A stretch of DNA of 64,000 nucleotides, from the NCBI RefSeq assembly GCF_035556095.1, contig NZ_DATMFT010000012.1:83681-147680 (forward strand). Direction: 5' to 3'. Shown piece by piece: positions 27,000 to 35,564 of this stretch (its first letter is position 1; every line of letters starts with the position of its first letter). The notes beneath the pieces are model-generated. The model made no database searches. It saw only the letters and a list, made by a program, of their open reading frames with translations, and was not told where the DNA came from. This DNA comes from Parapedobacter sp035556095 (GTDB lineage Bacteria; Bacteroidota; Bacteroidia; Sphingobacteriales; Sphingobacteriaceae). A program made the position numbers and the translations under genes.

Positions 27000-27472
27000 C
27001 GGATAATCTCCAATAGTTTACGCTCAACGCTTTCCCTAATCTGTTCGATAAACTGTTCCTTACTTTTCATATACATCGCATGGATATAAATGGCTTTGCG
27101 GTCTTCGCTAACGTCAATAACAAGTGTGCCGGGCGTTAACGCAATCATCGTGGATAACATGTTGATTTCGAAGTCACTTCTGGCTTCCATGGGATATTTT
27201 ACGATGCCGGGCTTCATGAAAAATTTTGGTGTGACCACATCGTAGGCTACCTGGATGTTGGCTTTCACCATTTCATAAATGAAATACAAAATAAAGCTGA
27301 TGATTTTAGGGACACGGTTGAAGTACCGCCGGTCGCTTTCGTTACGGTTCATCAGCCATAACAGGAAAAAACCGATGGCAAATCCGAATAAGAAATTTGA
27401 ATAATACAACACCCCTGTCAAAGCGACCCAAGTAAAGGCGAGTAGGAGGTTCATCAGAAAATGTTTGACCAT
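26996..27472 (-). CDS. mnhE: Mrp Na+/H+ antiporter subunit E
   Basis: This 158-residue MnhE protein has N-terminal membrane helices (LLLAFTWVALTGVLYYSNFL; FGFAIGFFLLWLM), then a cytoplasmic domain with the family motifs VAYDVVTPKF, PGIVKYP, LSTMIALTPGTLVIDVSED and IYIHAMY. The gene starts 11 nt after the stop of mnhD. It is a required subunit of the Mrp antiporter complex. Confidence 0.95.
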   Translation of the reverse strand: MVKHFLMNLLLAFTWVALTGVLYYSNFLFGFAIGFFLLWLMNRNESDRRYFNRVPKIISFILYFIYEMVKANIQVAYDVVTPKFFMKPGIVKYPMEARSDFEINMLSTMIALTPGTLVIDVSEDRKAIYIHAMYMKSKEQFIEQIRESVERKLLEIIR

Positions 27473-27483
27473 AGCTTTACCGT

Positions 27484-29007
27484 TTACTGTAATTCATTCG
27501 TTCTTAAAACCGCCTCGATGTAAGGCGTAGTGTCTTTCATCTCGCCGGCAATATGTTTGGCTACCGAAGAGATGTTTTCGGCACCCAATCCGATGTAGAG
27601 GGTGATAGCGGCCAGAAAAACGATGGGCGCCACGAGCAGCGATTTCCTGAAGGCGCTTAGCGGTTGGAAATCGTCGGTGAGCTCGGTTTCGCCTTCCACC
27701 ACAGGTTGGTCTTTCCAGAACACTTTTGCCCACATCACCGAGATGACGTATAACGTAGCAAAGCTACCGATTATGATGGCGGCTATCAATGCATATTGAT
27801 TGTCCATAAAGCCCGCCTCAAACAAATGGATTTTGGGCCAAAAGCCCGAAAGTGGCGGGATGCCCACCAGCGAAAAGAGCACCACAGCCATAACTAATGA
27901 AAGCAATGGGTATTGGGCATAGAGGCCACCAAGCTTATCCATATTCATGGTGCCGCGCAGCTTCCGGATGAGCCCAGCAATCAGAAAAATGTTGGTTTTG
28001 ACCATGATATCGTGGAACAGGTAGAACAGGGCGCCTGTCAGGGCAACCTCAGAGAACATGCCTAGGCCGCCCACCATGAATCCGATGTGGCACACGATGA
28101 GGTAGGAGAACATCCTCCGGATGTTGTTTTTGATAACGGCACCGAAGGTACCGGTAAGAATGGTGAAGATAGCGATGCCGATCAACAACGTACGGGTGAA
28201 CTCATCGGGGATGAAAATCAGCGTAAACATCCGGAATAAGGCGTAAATACCTACCTTGGTGAGCAGTCCGCCAAATATGGCGGCTACAGCCGAGGGCGGG
28301 GTATGGTAAGACGAAGGCAACCAAAAATACAACGGGAACACAGCTGATTTGATGCCGAACCCGATGATGAAGAAAATCGCGGTGATATCCACCAGTGTCT
28401 GATTTTCCAGTGCAGCCACTTTTAGCGACAGGTCGGCCATGTTGAGCGTGCCGGTGATGCCGTACAGGATAGCGATGCCGGTGAGGAAAAACGTGGAAGC
28501 CAGGATGTTCATGGCCATGTATTTTACCGAGCCTTCGATCTGCGCTTTGCGGCCACCCAGCGTCATCAATACGAACGAGGCGATGATGACGACCTCAAAC
28601 CATACGTAGAGGTTGAAAATATCGCCCGTAAGAAAGGCGCCGTTCAGCCCCATTAGCAGAAAATGGAAGATGGGAAAATAGCCATATATGATTCGGCCAC
28701 GCGCGATTCCAGTGGCCGAGAAGACGGAAACGGCGAGCCCTGAAAATGAGGTGAGCAACACCATACTGCTGCTGAAGACGTCTGCTACAAACGTGATACC
28801 GAAAGGTGATTCCCAACCCGCTGCCTGCATGGTGAGTATACCGCCCTGCCAGACCTTGGTGAACAGACCGATGGCAACCAGCATGCCAATTGTGCTACCG
28901 ATGATGCTAATAATCCGATTAGCGATTGTCTTGCGCCAAAAGAAAAGCAGCAAGATAGCCGTAAACAGGTGGACAACAACGGGAAAAACTATGGTGTTAT
29001 CAATCAT
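27484..29007 (-). CDS. mnhD: Mrp Na+/H+ antiporter subunit D
   Basis: This 507-residue polytopic protein is homologous to the proton-pumping NuoM/NuoN subunits of complex I, with about 14 helices. Characteristic stretches are FHFLLMGLNGAFLTGDIFNL, YVWFEVVIIASFVL (with a key membrane Glu), FGIKSAVFPLYFWLPSSYHT and KVGIYALFRMF (a membrane Lys). Such Lys/Glu residues form the proton path in this superfamily. Its ATG overlaps the stop of mnhC by 4 nt. Confidence 0.96.
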   Translation of the reverse strand: MIDNTIVFPVVVHLFTAILLLFFWRKTIANRIISIIGSTIGMLVAIGLFTKVWQGGILTMQAAGWESPFGITFVADVFSSSMVLLTSFSGLAVSVFSATGIARGRIIYGYFPIFHFLLMGLNGAFLTGDIFNLYVWFEVVIIASFVLMTLGGRKAQIEGSVKYMAMNILASTFFLTGIAILYGITGTLNMADLSLKVAALENQTLVDITAIFFIIGFGIKSAVFPLYFWLPSSYHTPPSAVAAIFGGLLTKVGIYALFRMFTLIFIPDEFTRTLLIGIAIFTILTGTFGAVIKNNIRRMFSYLIVCHIGFMVGGLGMFSEVALTGALFYLFHDIMVKTNIFLIAGLIRKLRGTMNMDKLGGLYAQYPLLSLVMAVVLFSLVGIPPLSGFWPKIHLFEAGFMDNQYALIAAIIIGSFATLYVISVMWAKVFWKDQPVVEGETELTDDFQPLSAFRKSLLVAPIVFLAAITLYIGLGAENISSVAKHIAGEMKDTTPYIEAVLRTNELQ

Positions 29008-29360
29008 ATATCTTCTTCTTCCGGCGTATTTAAATCGTCAAGGTCGTCCGAATTGACCAGTACATAAACCCGTTTCAGCAATACGATGGCGAAAGACTGG
29101 ATGCCGAAACTGATTACGATGGCCGTGAGTATTAGGGCCTGTGGAATGGGGTCGGCATAAATGTCGGTAAATAACTTGGCCGCGCTATCGATTACCGGCG
29201 GTTTGCCTTTGGTAATGCCCCCTAATAGGAAAATCAACAGATTGGCTCCATTGCCCAATAAGGTGATGCCCACGAGTAGTTTCACCATACTGCGGCGTAG
29301 CAGCATGAACATGCCACCAGCGTACAATACAGCAATCAATATGATAAAAACAATTTCCAT
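29004..29360 (-). CDS. mnhC: Mrp Na+/H+ antiporter subunit C
   Basis: This 118-residue NuoK-like subunit has three membrane helices: IVFIILIAVLYAGGMFML; LLVGITLLGNGANLLIFLL (the conserved GxxLLxNGxNL region); ALILTAIVISFGIQSFAIVL. The short C-terminal tail is acidic. It lies three bases after mnhB and overlaps mnhD, in the standard operon order. Confidence 0.96.
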   Translation of the reverse strand: MEIVFIILIAVLYAGGMFMLLRRSMVKLLVGITLLGNGANLLIFLLGGITKGKPPVIDSAAKLFTDIYADPIPQALILTAIVISFGIQSFAIVLLKRVYVLVNSDDLDDLNTPEEEDI

Positions 29361-29363
29361 GGG

Positions 29364-29777
29364 CTACTCGGCATATTGGGCAATGGTAAACAAAATGGTG
29401 AGAACTACGCCAATGACCACCAGATACACACCCAAGTCGAAAAACAGGGCCGAGCCAATCATGCCGATGACGGGGAAAGGTTCATCAAACCAAAGGCCCG
29501 TCATTACAGGCTCGCCACCGAGCATGGGTGCAAACATGCTGAGTGCCGCCAACCCGAGGCCCATGGGAATGAACGAGCTGGGATGGGTGCGGAGCAGTTT
29601 GAGTGTGGCTTCGTTACCGTGGGTGAAGCTATGGAGCACGAAGGCGATGGCCGCGATGAGCCCCCCTACAAAGCCGCCGCCCGGGTGGTAATGTCCACGC
29701 AATAAAATGAATATCGAGAAAAGCAGCAAGATGGGCAGCAGGTAACTCGATGCAGTTTTTAAGATGGCACTATTCAT
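29364..29777 (-). CDS. mnhB: Mrp Na+/H+ antiporter subunit B
   Basis: This 137-residue MnhB-domain protein has four hydrophobic helices and the family signature LLRGHYHPGGGFVGGLIAA near residue 25-43. The operon also has a long MnhA, so this is the separate MnhB subunit of a group 1 (seven-gene) Mrp system. It begins 4 nt after the stop of mnhA. Confidence 0.95.
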   Translation of the reverse strand: MNSAILKTASSYLLPILLLFSIFILLRGHYHPGGGFVGGLIAAIAFVLHSFTHGNEATLKLLRTHPSSFIPMGLGLAALSMFAPMLGGEPVMTGLWFDEPFPVIGMIGSALFFDLGVYLVVIGVVLTILFTIAQYAE

Positions 29778-29781
29778 ATCA

Positions 29782-32094
29782 TTACTCTTTCTCTGTTGCT
29801 TTTAGTCGTAATTTTAATAAACTGACCACACCGATGGCGGCAATGCTCAATACCACGATTTCAAACATGGTGTCGAGCCCCCGGAAGTCGACCAAGATAA
29901 CGTTGACCACATTTTTTCCCTTGGCGAGGGTATAGGCGTTATCGCCGTAAAATTGGCTGATCTCCTGATCAACGGGTTGGTTCAATACCTGTATGGCGAT
30001 AAGCGCGATAATCAGTCCGAAGGCCGATGCCACAAGTCCATCGCGTATCCGTATTTTGCGGTTGGCAAAATTCAGGAACGGCGGTAGCCGGAACAGTACC
30101 AGCACGAACAACACGACCGTCAGCGTATCGATACTGAACTGGGTCATAGCTAAATCGGGGGCGCTGTAAAAAACAAACAACAGGCACACGCAGTAGCCGA
30201 GGACGCTGGTGGCAACCACTACCGTGAGGCGCGAAGACGCCGTGACCGTGATGTATACGGCGGCAATGAGGATGGCGGCAACCACCACTTCGTATATAGC
30301 CACGGGCGAAAGGTTGTCAATGGTGAGGCGTATCGGCCCGCCGGTAACTAGCCTAGCCGCGAATAGCAATATGGCGGCCACGATAATGCACAGCAGGTAC
30401 ACCCGCAGGTAACCATTGTGCAGCGTGCGCGTATATTTGATGGATATTTTACGGGCGAACCGGGCCAGTTGGCCGATAACGTGCTTGGGCGACATCGTGT
30501 TGTAGCGCTCAATGCTGGCCAGACTAGCGGCAGAAGGCTTCCTGAAGAAATACAACAACGTGCCCAACGCGAGAGTGACCCCGCTCAACAGCAATACCAA
30601 GTTGAAACCGTGCCATAGTTTGAGTGGCGAATCGATGGCCGATTGATGCATGGCTTGTGCAGCAGGGTTGAGCAGCGCACCATCGACTAACCAAGGGGCG
30701 CAACCGAAGACGACGCCCAGCACGGCCAGAAGCAGCGGTGCACCCCACAGCAGTCCATGCGGTAGGTGTACCTGGCTGAAGTGCCCGGGGAGCGTGCCCG
30801 TAAACGGCCTGATGCCTGCCAGGAAGCCTGCGCATAGAAGCAGTGCGTTGGTTAAAACCGCTAACGCAGTGAGCACGATGGTTAAGATTCCGGTCGTATG
30901 TAAGGTTGCTTCGTAAATGAGATCTTTGCCGATAAAGCCGAAGGTGAGCGGCAAGCCGGCGCTGGATAAAGCAGCCAGGAGACCGGCGATGGAAAGCGGC
31001 ATTAATACCTTGCGCAGACCCGATAACTGCGTGATATCGCGGGTGCCGGTTTCATGGTCGATGACGCCCGCAGTTAAAAAGAGTGACGCTTTGTAGAGCG
31101 CGTGCACCAAGATGAAAACGGATGCCGCCAACAACGATTCGGAGGTGCCGATGCCGATAAGGAAGACCAACATGCCCAAAGCCGCGACGGTAGAATAGGC
31201 CAAAATCGACTTGAGGTCCGTCCGGAAAATGGAATGGAACGCGCTGTAGAGCATGGTGATACCGCCAATGGCTACGAGTGGGTACATCCAATAATCGGTG
31301 CCGCCCAGTACTGGTTGGAGCCTAGCGAGGAGGTACACGCCGGCTTTGACCATCGTGGCTGAATGCAGGTATGCCGACACGGGTGTAGGGGCTTTCATGG
31401 CTCCCGGTAACCAGAAGTGGAACGGGAACTGGGCCGATTTCGTGAATGCGCCGGCAAAAACCAAGAGCAATATCAGACCGTAGAGGGCATGGTTTTTCAA
31501 AAATTCATTGGTGCCCAGCATCTCCTGGATGGAGTAGCTGCCCGATAGGTGGCCCATCAGAATCAACCCGGCCATGAGCAGAAACCCGCCACCGCCGGTA
31601 ACACCCAAGGCAATCAGCGAGCTTTTGCGGGATGCTGCGTTGTCGTTATTGAATCCGATGAGGAAAAACGAGCTGATGCTGGTGAGTTCCCAGAAGATGA
31701 AAAGGAGTAAGACGTTGTCTGACAGCACTACGCCCAACATCGCTGCCATGAAGAGGCTGAGGTAGGCATAGAACCGATCGAGGTAGCGGTGACCTTTTAG
31801 GTAGGGCGCCGCGTATAGAAATACCAGCGACCCGATGCCGGTGATCAACAGACTGAACAACAGGGAGAGGCCATCCAGGTGGAAATCGAAATTCACACCC
31901 AGCGAAGGCACCCATGGCTGGTGGAAATGGATATCCCGGCCAGCTTGGATTGCCGGTATAAAACTGGCAAAATAGGCGAATAGGCTAATCGGCAACAGGG
32001 AAGCCAATATAGCCAACCGGCCCTTCAGGTACTTCCCGAAAGGGATATATAAGATGGAAACAATAAGGCCTGCAAGTACAGCTATCAACATCAA
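29782..32094 (-). CDS. mnhA: Mrp Na+/H+ antiporter subunit A
   Basis: This 770-residue NuoL-like largest subunit is the first gene of the operon. The N-terminal 500 residues are the proton-conducting NuoL-type core (LLFIFWELTSISSFFLIGF, SAQFPFHFWLPGAMKAPTPV, YLHSATMVKAGVYLLARL). The C-terminal part carries the extra MnhA/MbhD/E-like helices (DLAMTQFSIDTLTVVLFVL and FRGLDTMFEIVVLSIAAIG). The complete A-to-G set predicts a functional antiporter that expels sodium in exchange for protons and helps in alkali or salt tolerance. The sodium symporter in the first cluster would draw on the gradient it makes. No clear promoter motif was found in the 136-nt divergent region upstream. Confidence 0.96.
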   Translation of the reverse strand: MMLIAVLAGLIVSILYIPFGKYLKGRLAILASLLPISLFAYFASFIPAIQAGRDIHFHQPWVPSLGVNFDFHLDGLSLLFSLLITGIGSLVFLYAAPYLKGHRYLDRFYAYLSLFMAAMLGVVLSDNVLLLFIFWELTSISSFFLIGFNNDNAASRKSSLIALGVTGGGGFLLMAGLILMGHLSGSYSIQEMLGTNEFLKNHALYGLILLLVFAGAFTKSAQFPFHFWLPGAMKAPTPVSAYLHSATMVKAGVYLLARLQPVLGGTDYWMYPLVAIGGITMLYSAFHSIFRTDLKSILAYSTVAALGMLVFLIGIGTSESLLAASVFILVHALYKASLFLTAGVIDHETGTRDITQLSGLRKVLMPLSIAGLLAALSSAGLPLTFGFIGKDLIYEATLHTTGILTIVLTALAVLTNALLLCAGFLAGIRPFTGTLPGHFSQVHLPHGLLWGAPLLLAVLGVVFGCAPWLVDGALLNPAAQAMHQSAIDSPLKLWHGFNLVLLLSGVTLALGTLLYFFRKPSAASLASIERYNTMSPKHVIGQLARFARKISIKYTRTLHNGYLRVYLLCIIVAAILLFAARLVTGGPIRLTIDNLSPVAIYEVVVAAILIAAVYITVTASSRLTVVVATSVLGYCVCLLFVFYSAPDLAMTQFSIDTLTVVLFVLVLFRLPPFLNFANRKIRIRDGLVASAFGLIIALIAIQVLNQPVDQEISQFYGDNAYTLAKGKNVVNVILVDFRGLDTMFEIVVLSIAAIGVVSLLKLRLKATEKE

Positions 32095-32230
32095 TCAAGT
32101 TCGTTTAGTCCTTGGAGGGCACTAAAATATATAAATTTCTACAAGGGAATCGTATAAAAGTTGAAATAATAGGAATTATTGAAGGTTCTTCTTAATATTG
32201 GATGTTCTCAAAATAAATCATTAGTAAACG

Positions 32231-33190
32231 ATGAAGATAGCGATATTAGATGGATACCCATTGAACCCCGGCGACCTGAGCTGGCAATATTTGGAAAAAT
32301 ACGGCGATGTGAAGGTATACGAACGCACGGCTCCGGCTGAAATTGCCGAACGGGCTGCTGGTGCCGAGATTGTGTTGACCAACAAGGTGCCCTTGACTAC
32401 CGAAGTGCTGAAACAGCTACCGGATCTGAAATACATCGGGGTACTGGCAACCGGATATAACATCATCGATATTGCATATGCCAAGGAACGGGGGATTGTG
32501 GTAACCAACGTGCCGGGATATAGCACCCAATCGGTGGCGCAACTTACATTCGCACTTCTGCTGGAACTTTGCCATCATGTGCAGCGGCACAGTGACCGGG
32601 TGAAGGAAGGCAAATGGTCGCAATCGCCCGACTTCAGCTTTTGGGACTATCCGCTGATTGAGCTTGCCGGAAAGACCATGGGGATCGTTGGTTTTGGCGA
32701 CATCGGTAGGCAGGTGGCGGATATTGCCACGGCCTTCGGTATGCACGTTGTGGCTCAAAGCCGTACGGAGACCAACCAATCGCAGCGCCCCAATTTCCGA
32801 TGGGTGGGGTTGGATGAACTGTTGGAACAGTCGGATGTGGTGAGCCTACATTGTCCGCTGACGCCTCAAACACAAGGATTGATAAATACAGATACCTTGG
32901 CCAAGATGAAAGCCAGCGCCTTTTTGTTGAATACTTCGCGGGGGCCATTGGTGGATGAGGAAAGCCTGGCCGCTGCATTGGATGCGGGTAAGTTGGCAGG
33001 AGCAGGTGTGGATGTGCTGGCGGCGGAACCGCCCCCTGCGGACAGCCCATTGTTTGCTGCGAAGAACTGCTTGGTAACGCCGCACATTGCTTGGGCCACT
33101 AGAGAGGCCCGAGCCCGCTTGATGGGTACGGTTGAGGAAAACTTGGAGGCCTACATAGCGGGCCGGCCAAACAATGTGGTTAATCAGTAA
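32231..33190 (+). CDS. D-2-hydroxyacid dehydrogenase, probable hydroxypyruvate/glyoxylate reductase
   Basis: This 319-residue NAD(P)-dependent D-isomer-specific dehydrogenase has the dinucleotide loop VGFGDIGRQVADIA (about residues 150-163), the catalytic Arg in LLNTSRGPLVDEE, the Glu in AAEPPP and the catalytic His in TPHIAW. Length fits the glycerate dehydrogenase branch. The next gene, three bases downstream, is a glycerate kinase, so this enzyme most likely reduces hydroxypyruvate (or glyoxylate) to D-glycerate, which the kinase then phosphorylates into glycolysis. This makes a two-gene glycerate operon. Lactate dehydrogenase is a weaker alternative. Confidence 0.9.
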   Translation: MKIAILDGYPLNPGDLSWQYLEKYGDVKVYERTAPAEIAERAAGAEIVLTNKVPLTTEVLKQLPDLKYIGVLATGYNIIDIAYAKERGIVVTNVPGYSTQSVAQLTFALLLELCHHVQRHSDRVKEGKWSQSPDFSFWDYPLIELAGKTMGIVGFGDIGRQVADIATAFGMHVVAQSRTETNQSQRPNFRWVGLDELLEQSDVVSLHCPLTPQTQGLINTDTLAKMKASAFLLNTSRGPLVDEESLAAALDAGKLAGAGVDVLAAEPPPADSPLFAAKNCLVTPHIAWATREARARLMGTVEENLEAYIAGRPNNVVNQ

Positions 33191-33193
33191 TTG

Positions 33194-34336
33194 ATGCATA
33201 TCCTTATAGCTCCAAATGCTTTTAAACATGCGATGGATGCCGCTGCTGCCGCGGAGGCAGTCCAGCATGGGTTGTTGGCAAGCCGGCTCGCTTGTACGTG
33301 CCAGTGTTTTCCGATAGGCGACGGGGGCAACGGTACCTGCCGGTTGATTATAGACCGCCTGCAGGGTGAGCTGGTGCGCGTGCAGGTGATGGACCCGCTA
33401 GGTCGGCCGGTAACTGCAACATTCGGCTTGGTCGAAGGCGGGGAGACTGCTGTGATTGAAATGGCCGATGCTTCTGGGCTCCACTTGCTGGCACAAACAG
33501 AACTGGATCCGCTGCGTGCCAACTCGTACGGAACGGGCCAATTGATTCAGGCGGCGTTGGACAGGGGTGCCCGGAAAATCCTCATCGGCATGGGGGGATC
33601 AGCTACGGTAGATGGTGGTAGCGGTATGCTCCGGGCCCTTGGCGTTCGGTTCCTCGACCGCACGGGAAAGGAAATAACGGCCCTACCGGCTGGCTTGGGG
33701 GCACTGCATACAATTGACCTGTCTGGCTTGGACGGACGGTTACAGCAGGTAAAGGTGACGGTGCTCTGCGACGTGGATAACCCGTTGCTGGGTGAAACCG
33801 GTGCAGCCCAAGTGTTCGGTCCGCAGAAGGGTGCATCTGACAATCAGGTGCGGCAATTGGATGACTTATTGGTGCACTACGCCGAGGTTATACAGTTGAA
33901 GACCGGCGAGGACATTACCACCCGCCGCTCCGGCGGTGTAGCTGGTGGGGCTAGTGCCGGCCTGGCCGGCCTGTTGGGCGCGGAGCTGGTCGATGGGATT
34001 GATTACTTCCTGGATTTAACCCGCTTTGATGAATCGTTGTCGAAGAGCGACCTCGTGATTACCGGTGAAGGACGGATCGACAGGCAGACATTGCAGGGCA
34101 AAGGACCTTTTGGCGTTGCCAGCCGTGCCAAGCGGATGGGATTGCCAGTAATCGGTCTGGCGGGTAATATACCCGTTACGGTAGATGGTGAGCTCGCAGC
34201 ATATTTCGATGCGTTGCTGGCTATTGGCAGCGGGCCGTCGTCGCTGAATGAGGCTTTGGCTGCCACTGCCGATGATCTGGCTCGAACGGCAAAGCAACTC
34301 GGGAACTTGTTGGCGATTTCACCTGGTATCCGATAA
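33194..34336 (+). CDS. glycerate kinase
   Basis: This 380-residue kinase belongs to the GlxK/GckA-type glycerate kinase family. It begins MHILIAPNAFKHAMDAA (a Lys-containing N-terminal motif of the family), continues with FPIGDGGNGTCR and has the conserved MGGSATVDGGSGMLRALG (about residues 135-152) and a C-terminal VITGEGRIDRQTLQGKGP block. ATG 33194 is chosen over the TTG directly before it. It phosphorylates D-glycerate, in this family usually to 2-phosphoglycerate. Three bases separate it from the upstream dehydrogenase, supporting a shared transcript. Confidence 0.93.
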   Translation: MHILIAPNAFKHAMDAAAAAEAVQHGLLASRLACTCQCFPIGDGGNGTCRLIIDRLQGELVRVQVMDPLGRPVTATFGLVEGGETAVIEMADASGLHLLAQTELDPLRANSYGTGQLIQAALDRGARKILIGMGGSATVDGGSGMLRALGVRFLDRTGKEITALPAGLGALHTIDLSGLDGRLQQVKVTVLCDVDNPLLGETGAAQVFGPQKGASDNQVRQLDDLLVHYAEVIQLKTGEDITTRRSGGVAGGASAGLAGLLGAELVDGIDYFLDLTRFDESLSKSDLVITGEGRIDRQTLQGKGPFGVASRAKRMGLPVIGLAGNIPVTVDGELAAYFDALLAIGSGPSSLNEALAATADDLARTAKQLGNLLAISPGIR

Positions 34337-34380
34337 CAAATCGATAACAATCCGATTACTCAAGAAATACTGTAAATTTT

Positions 34381-34388
34381 TATGTTTG
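34381..34388 (+). promoter_or_regulatory. candidate -7 element for the metallophosphoesterase gene
   Basis: TATGTTTG matches the Bacteroidota -7 consensus TAnnTTTG and lies 38 nt upstream of the ATG. No TTG is found at the proper distance upstream, so the call is weak. Confidence 0.35.
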
Positions 34389-34426
34389 TGCGAAATCCAT
34401 GAACGTTGTAACTAAAAGATACTGAA

Positions 34427-35509
34427 ATGAAGAAAAATCGATGGTCGCTATTAATGGTATGTTTCGTGTGCTTTTTTGCGGTGGGCAGCCACGCTCAGGA
34501 AGCGCAGTACGAACCACCAAAATTAAGTAATCCGGACTCCTGGTCTTTGGTGTTGCTGCCGGATCCGCAAAGTTATGTGAAATTTGAGCGTAATCAAGGT
34601 ATTCTTGAACTGATGACGAGCTGGGTGAGTGAACAGATCGAACCGTTGAATATCGGGATGGTAGTCTGCACGGGGGATTTGGTAGAACACAACGACTGGC
34701 TAAACCCCAACGGTACACAAGGTAACCAGCCTGGCAAGCAGCAATGGGAGGCCGTAGCACGGGCATTTGGACGGTTGGATGGCAAGGTACCTTATGTAGT
34801 AGGTACTGGCAACCACGATTACGGAGTGAAAAACATTGAGTATCGGCGTACGAACTACCACCAGTATTTCCCTGTGGACAAGAATCCGCAGTCGCAGAAA
34901 CTGCTGCGCGACGTGGGCATCGACAACGAAGGGTATCCTTCACTGACGAACGCAACGTATGAGTTTACGTCGCCCCATGGGCGGCAGTTTCTCTTAATGG
35001 TGCTTGAGTTTGCACCCCGTGACACCGTGCTGCGCTGGGCGCTTGAAACCGTTAACCAAGAGCGATATGCCGGGCATACCGTTATTTTACTTACCCATTC
35101 GTACCTCAATTCAGCGAGTGAGCACATTGTGAAAGAAGGCTACCCGATCACGGACGGCAACTACGGTGCGGCTGTATGGGAAAAACTGGTGAAACCTTCG
35201 AAAAATATACAACTGGTGTTCAGTGGCCATATCGGTAAGCCGGACGATGTATTGGGCCATATCGGCTTTCGCACGGATACCAATGCCGGTGGAAAAACGG
35301 TACAGCAGATGGTTTTCAATGCACAGGCGCTGGGCGGTGGCTGGCATGGCAATGGCGGCGACGGTTGGCTGCGCTACCTGGAATTTCTGCCCGATGGTAA
35401 GACGGTGAACGTAAAGACGTTTTCGCCGTTGTTTGCGGTATCGCCAGCCACGCGGCATCTTGCATGGCGCACGGCCGACTACGATGAGTTTTCGTTTAAG
35501 CTCGACTGA
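34427..35509 (+). CDS. secreted calcineurin-like metallophosphoesterase
   Basis: This 360-residue protein has a signal peptide (LLMVCFVCFFAVGSHAQ). It carries the full metallophosphoesterase set: LLPDPQSY (first metal Asp; PDPQ in place of the more common DxH), VCTGDLVEHND (GDxxE-like), GTGNHDYG (GNHD), ILLTHSYL (His) and FSGHIG (GHxx). It should hydrolyse a phosphoester in the periplasm or outside the cell; the substrate is not predictable. It stands alone, with a strong hairpin after it shared with the convergent acs gene. Confidence 0.9.
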   Translation: MKKNRWSLLMVCFVCFFAVGSHAQEAQYEPPKLSNPDSWSLVLLPDPQSYVKFERNQGILELMTSWVSEQIEPLNIGMVVCTGDLVEHNDWLNPNGTQGNQPGKQQWEAVARAFGRLDGKVPYVVGTGNHDYGVKNIEYRRTNYHQYFPVDKNPQSQKLLRDVGIDNEGYPSLTNATYEFTSPHGRQFLLMVLEFAPRDTVLRWALETVNQERYAGHTVILLTHSYLNSASEHIVKEGYPITDGNYGAAVWEKLVKPSKNIQLVFSGHIGKPDDVLGHIGFRTDTNAGGKTVQQMVFNAQALGGGWHGNGGDGWLRYLEFLPDGKTVNVKTFSPLFAVSPATRHLAWRTADYDEFSFKLD

Positions 35510-35517
35510 ATTATAAT

Positions 35518-35557
35518 GGAACGCGGATGATGCCGATGTGACGGTTATCCGCGTTCC
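35518..35557. terminator. bidirectional hairpin between metallophosphoesterase and acs
   Basis: A perfect 11-bp inverted repeat (35518-35528 with 35547-35557; arms GGAACGCGGAT and ATCCGCGTTCC) sits in the 55-nt gap between two convergent genes. No long T-run follows on either side, but position and stem strength make a shared terminator likely. Confidence 0.7.
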
Positions 35558-35564
35558 TAAATGC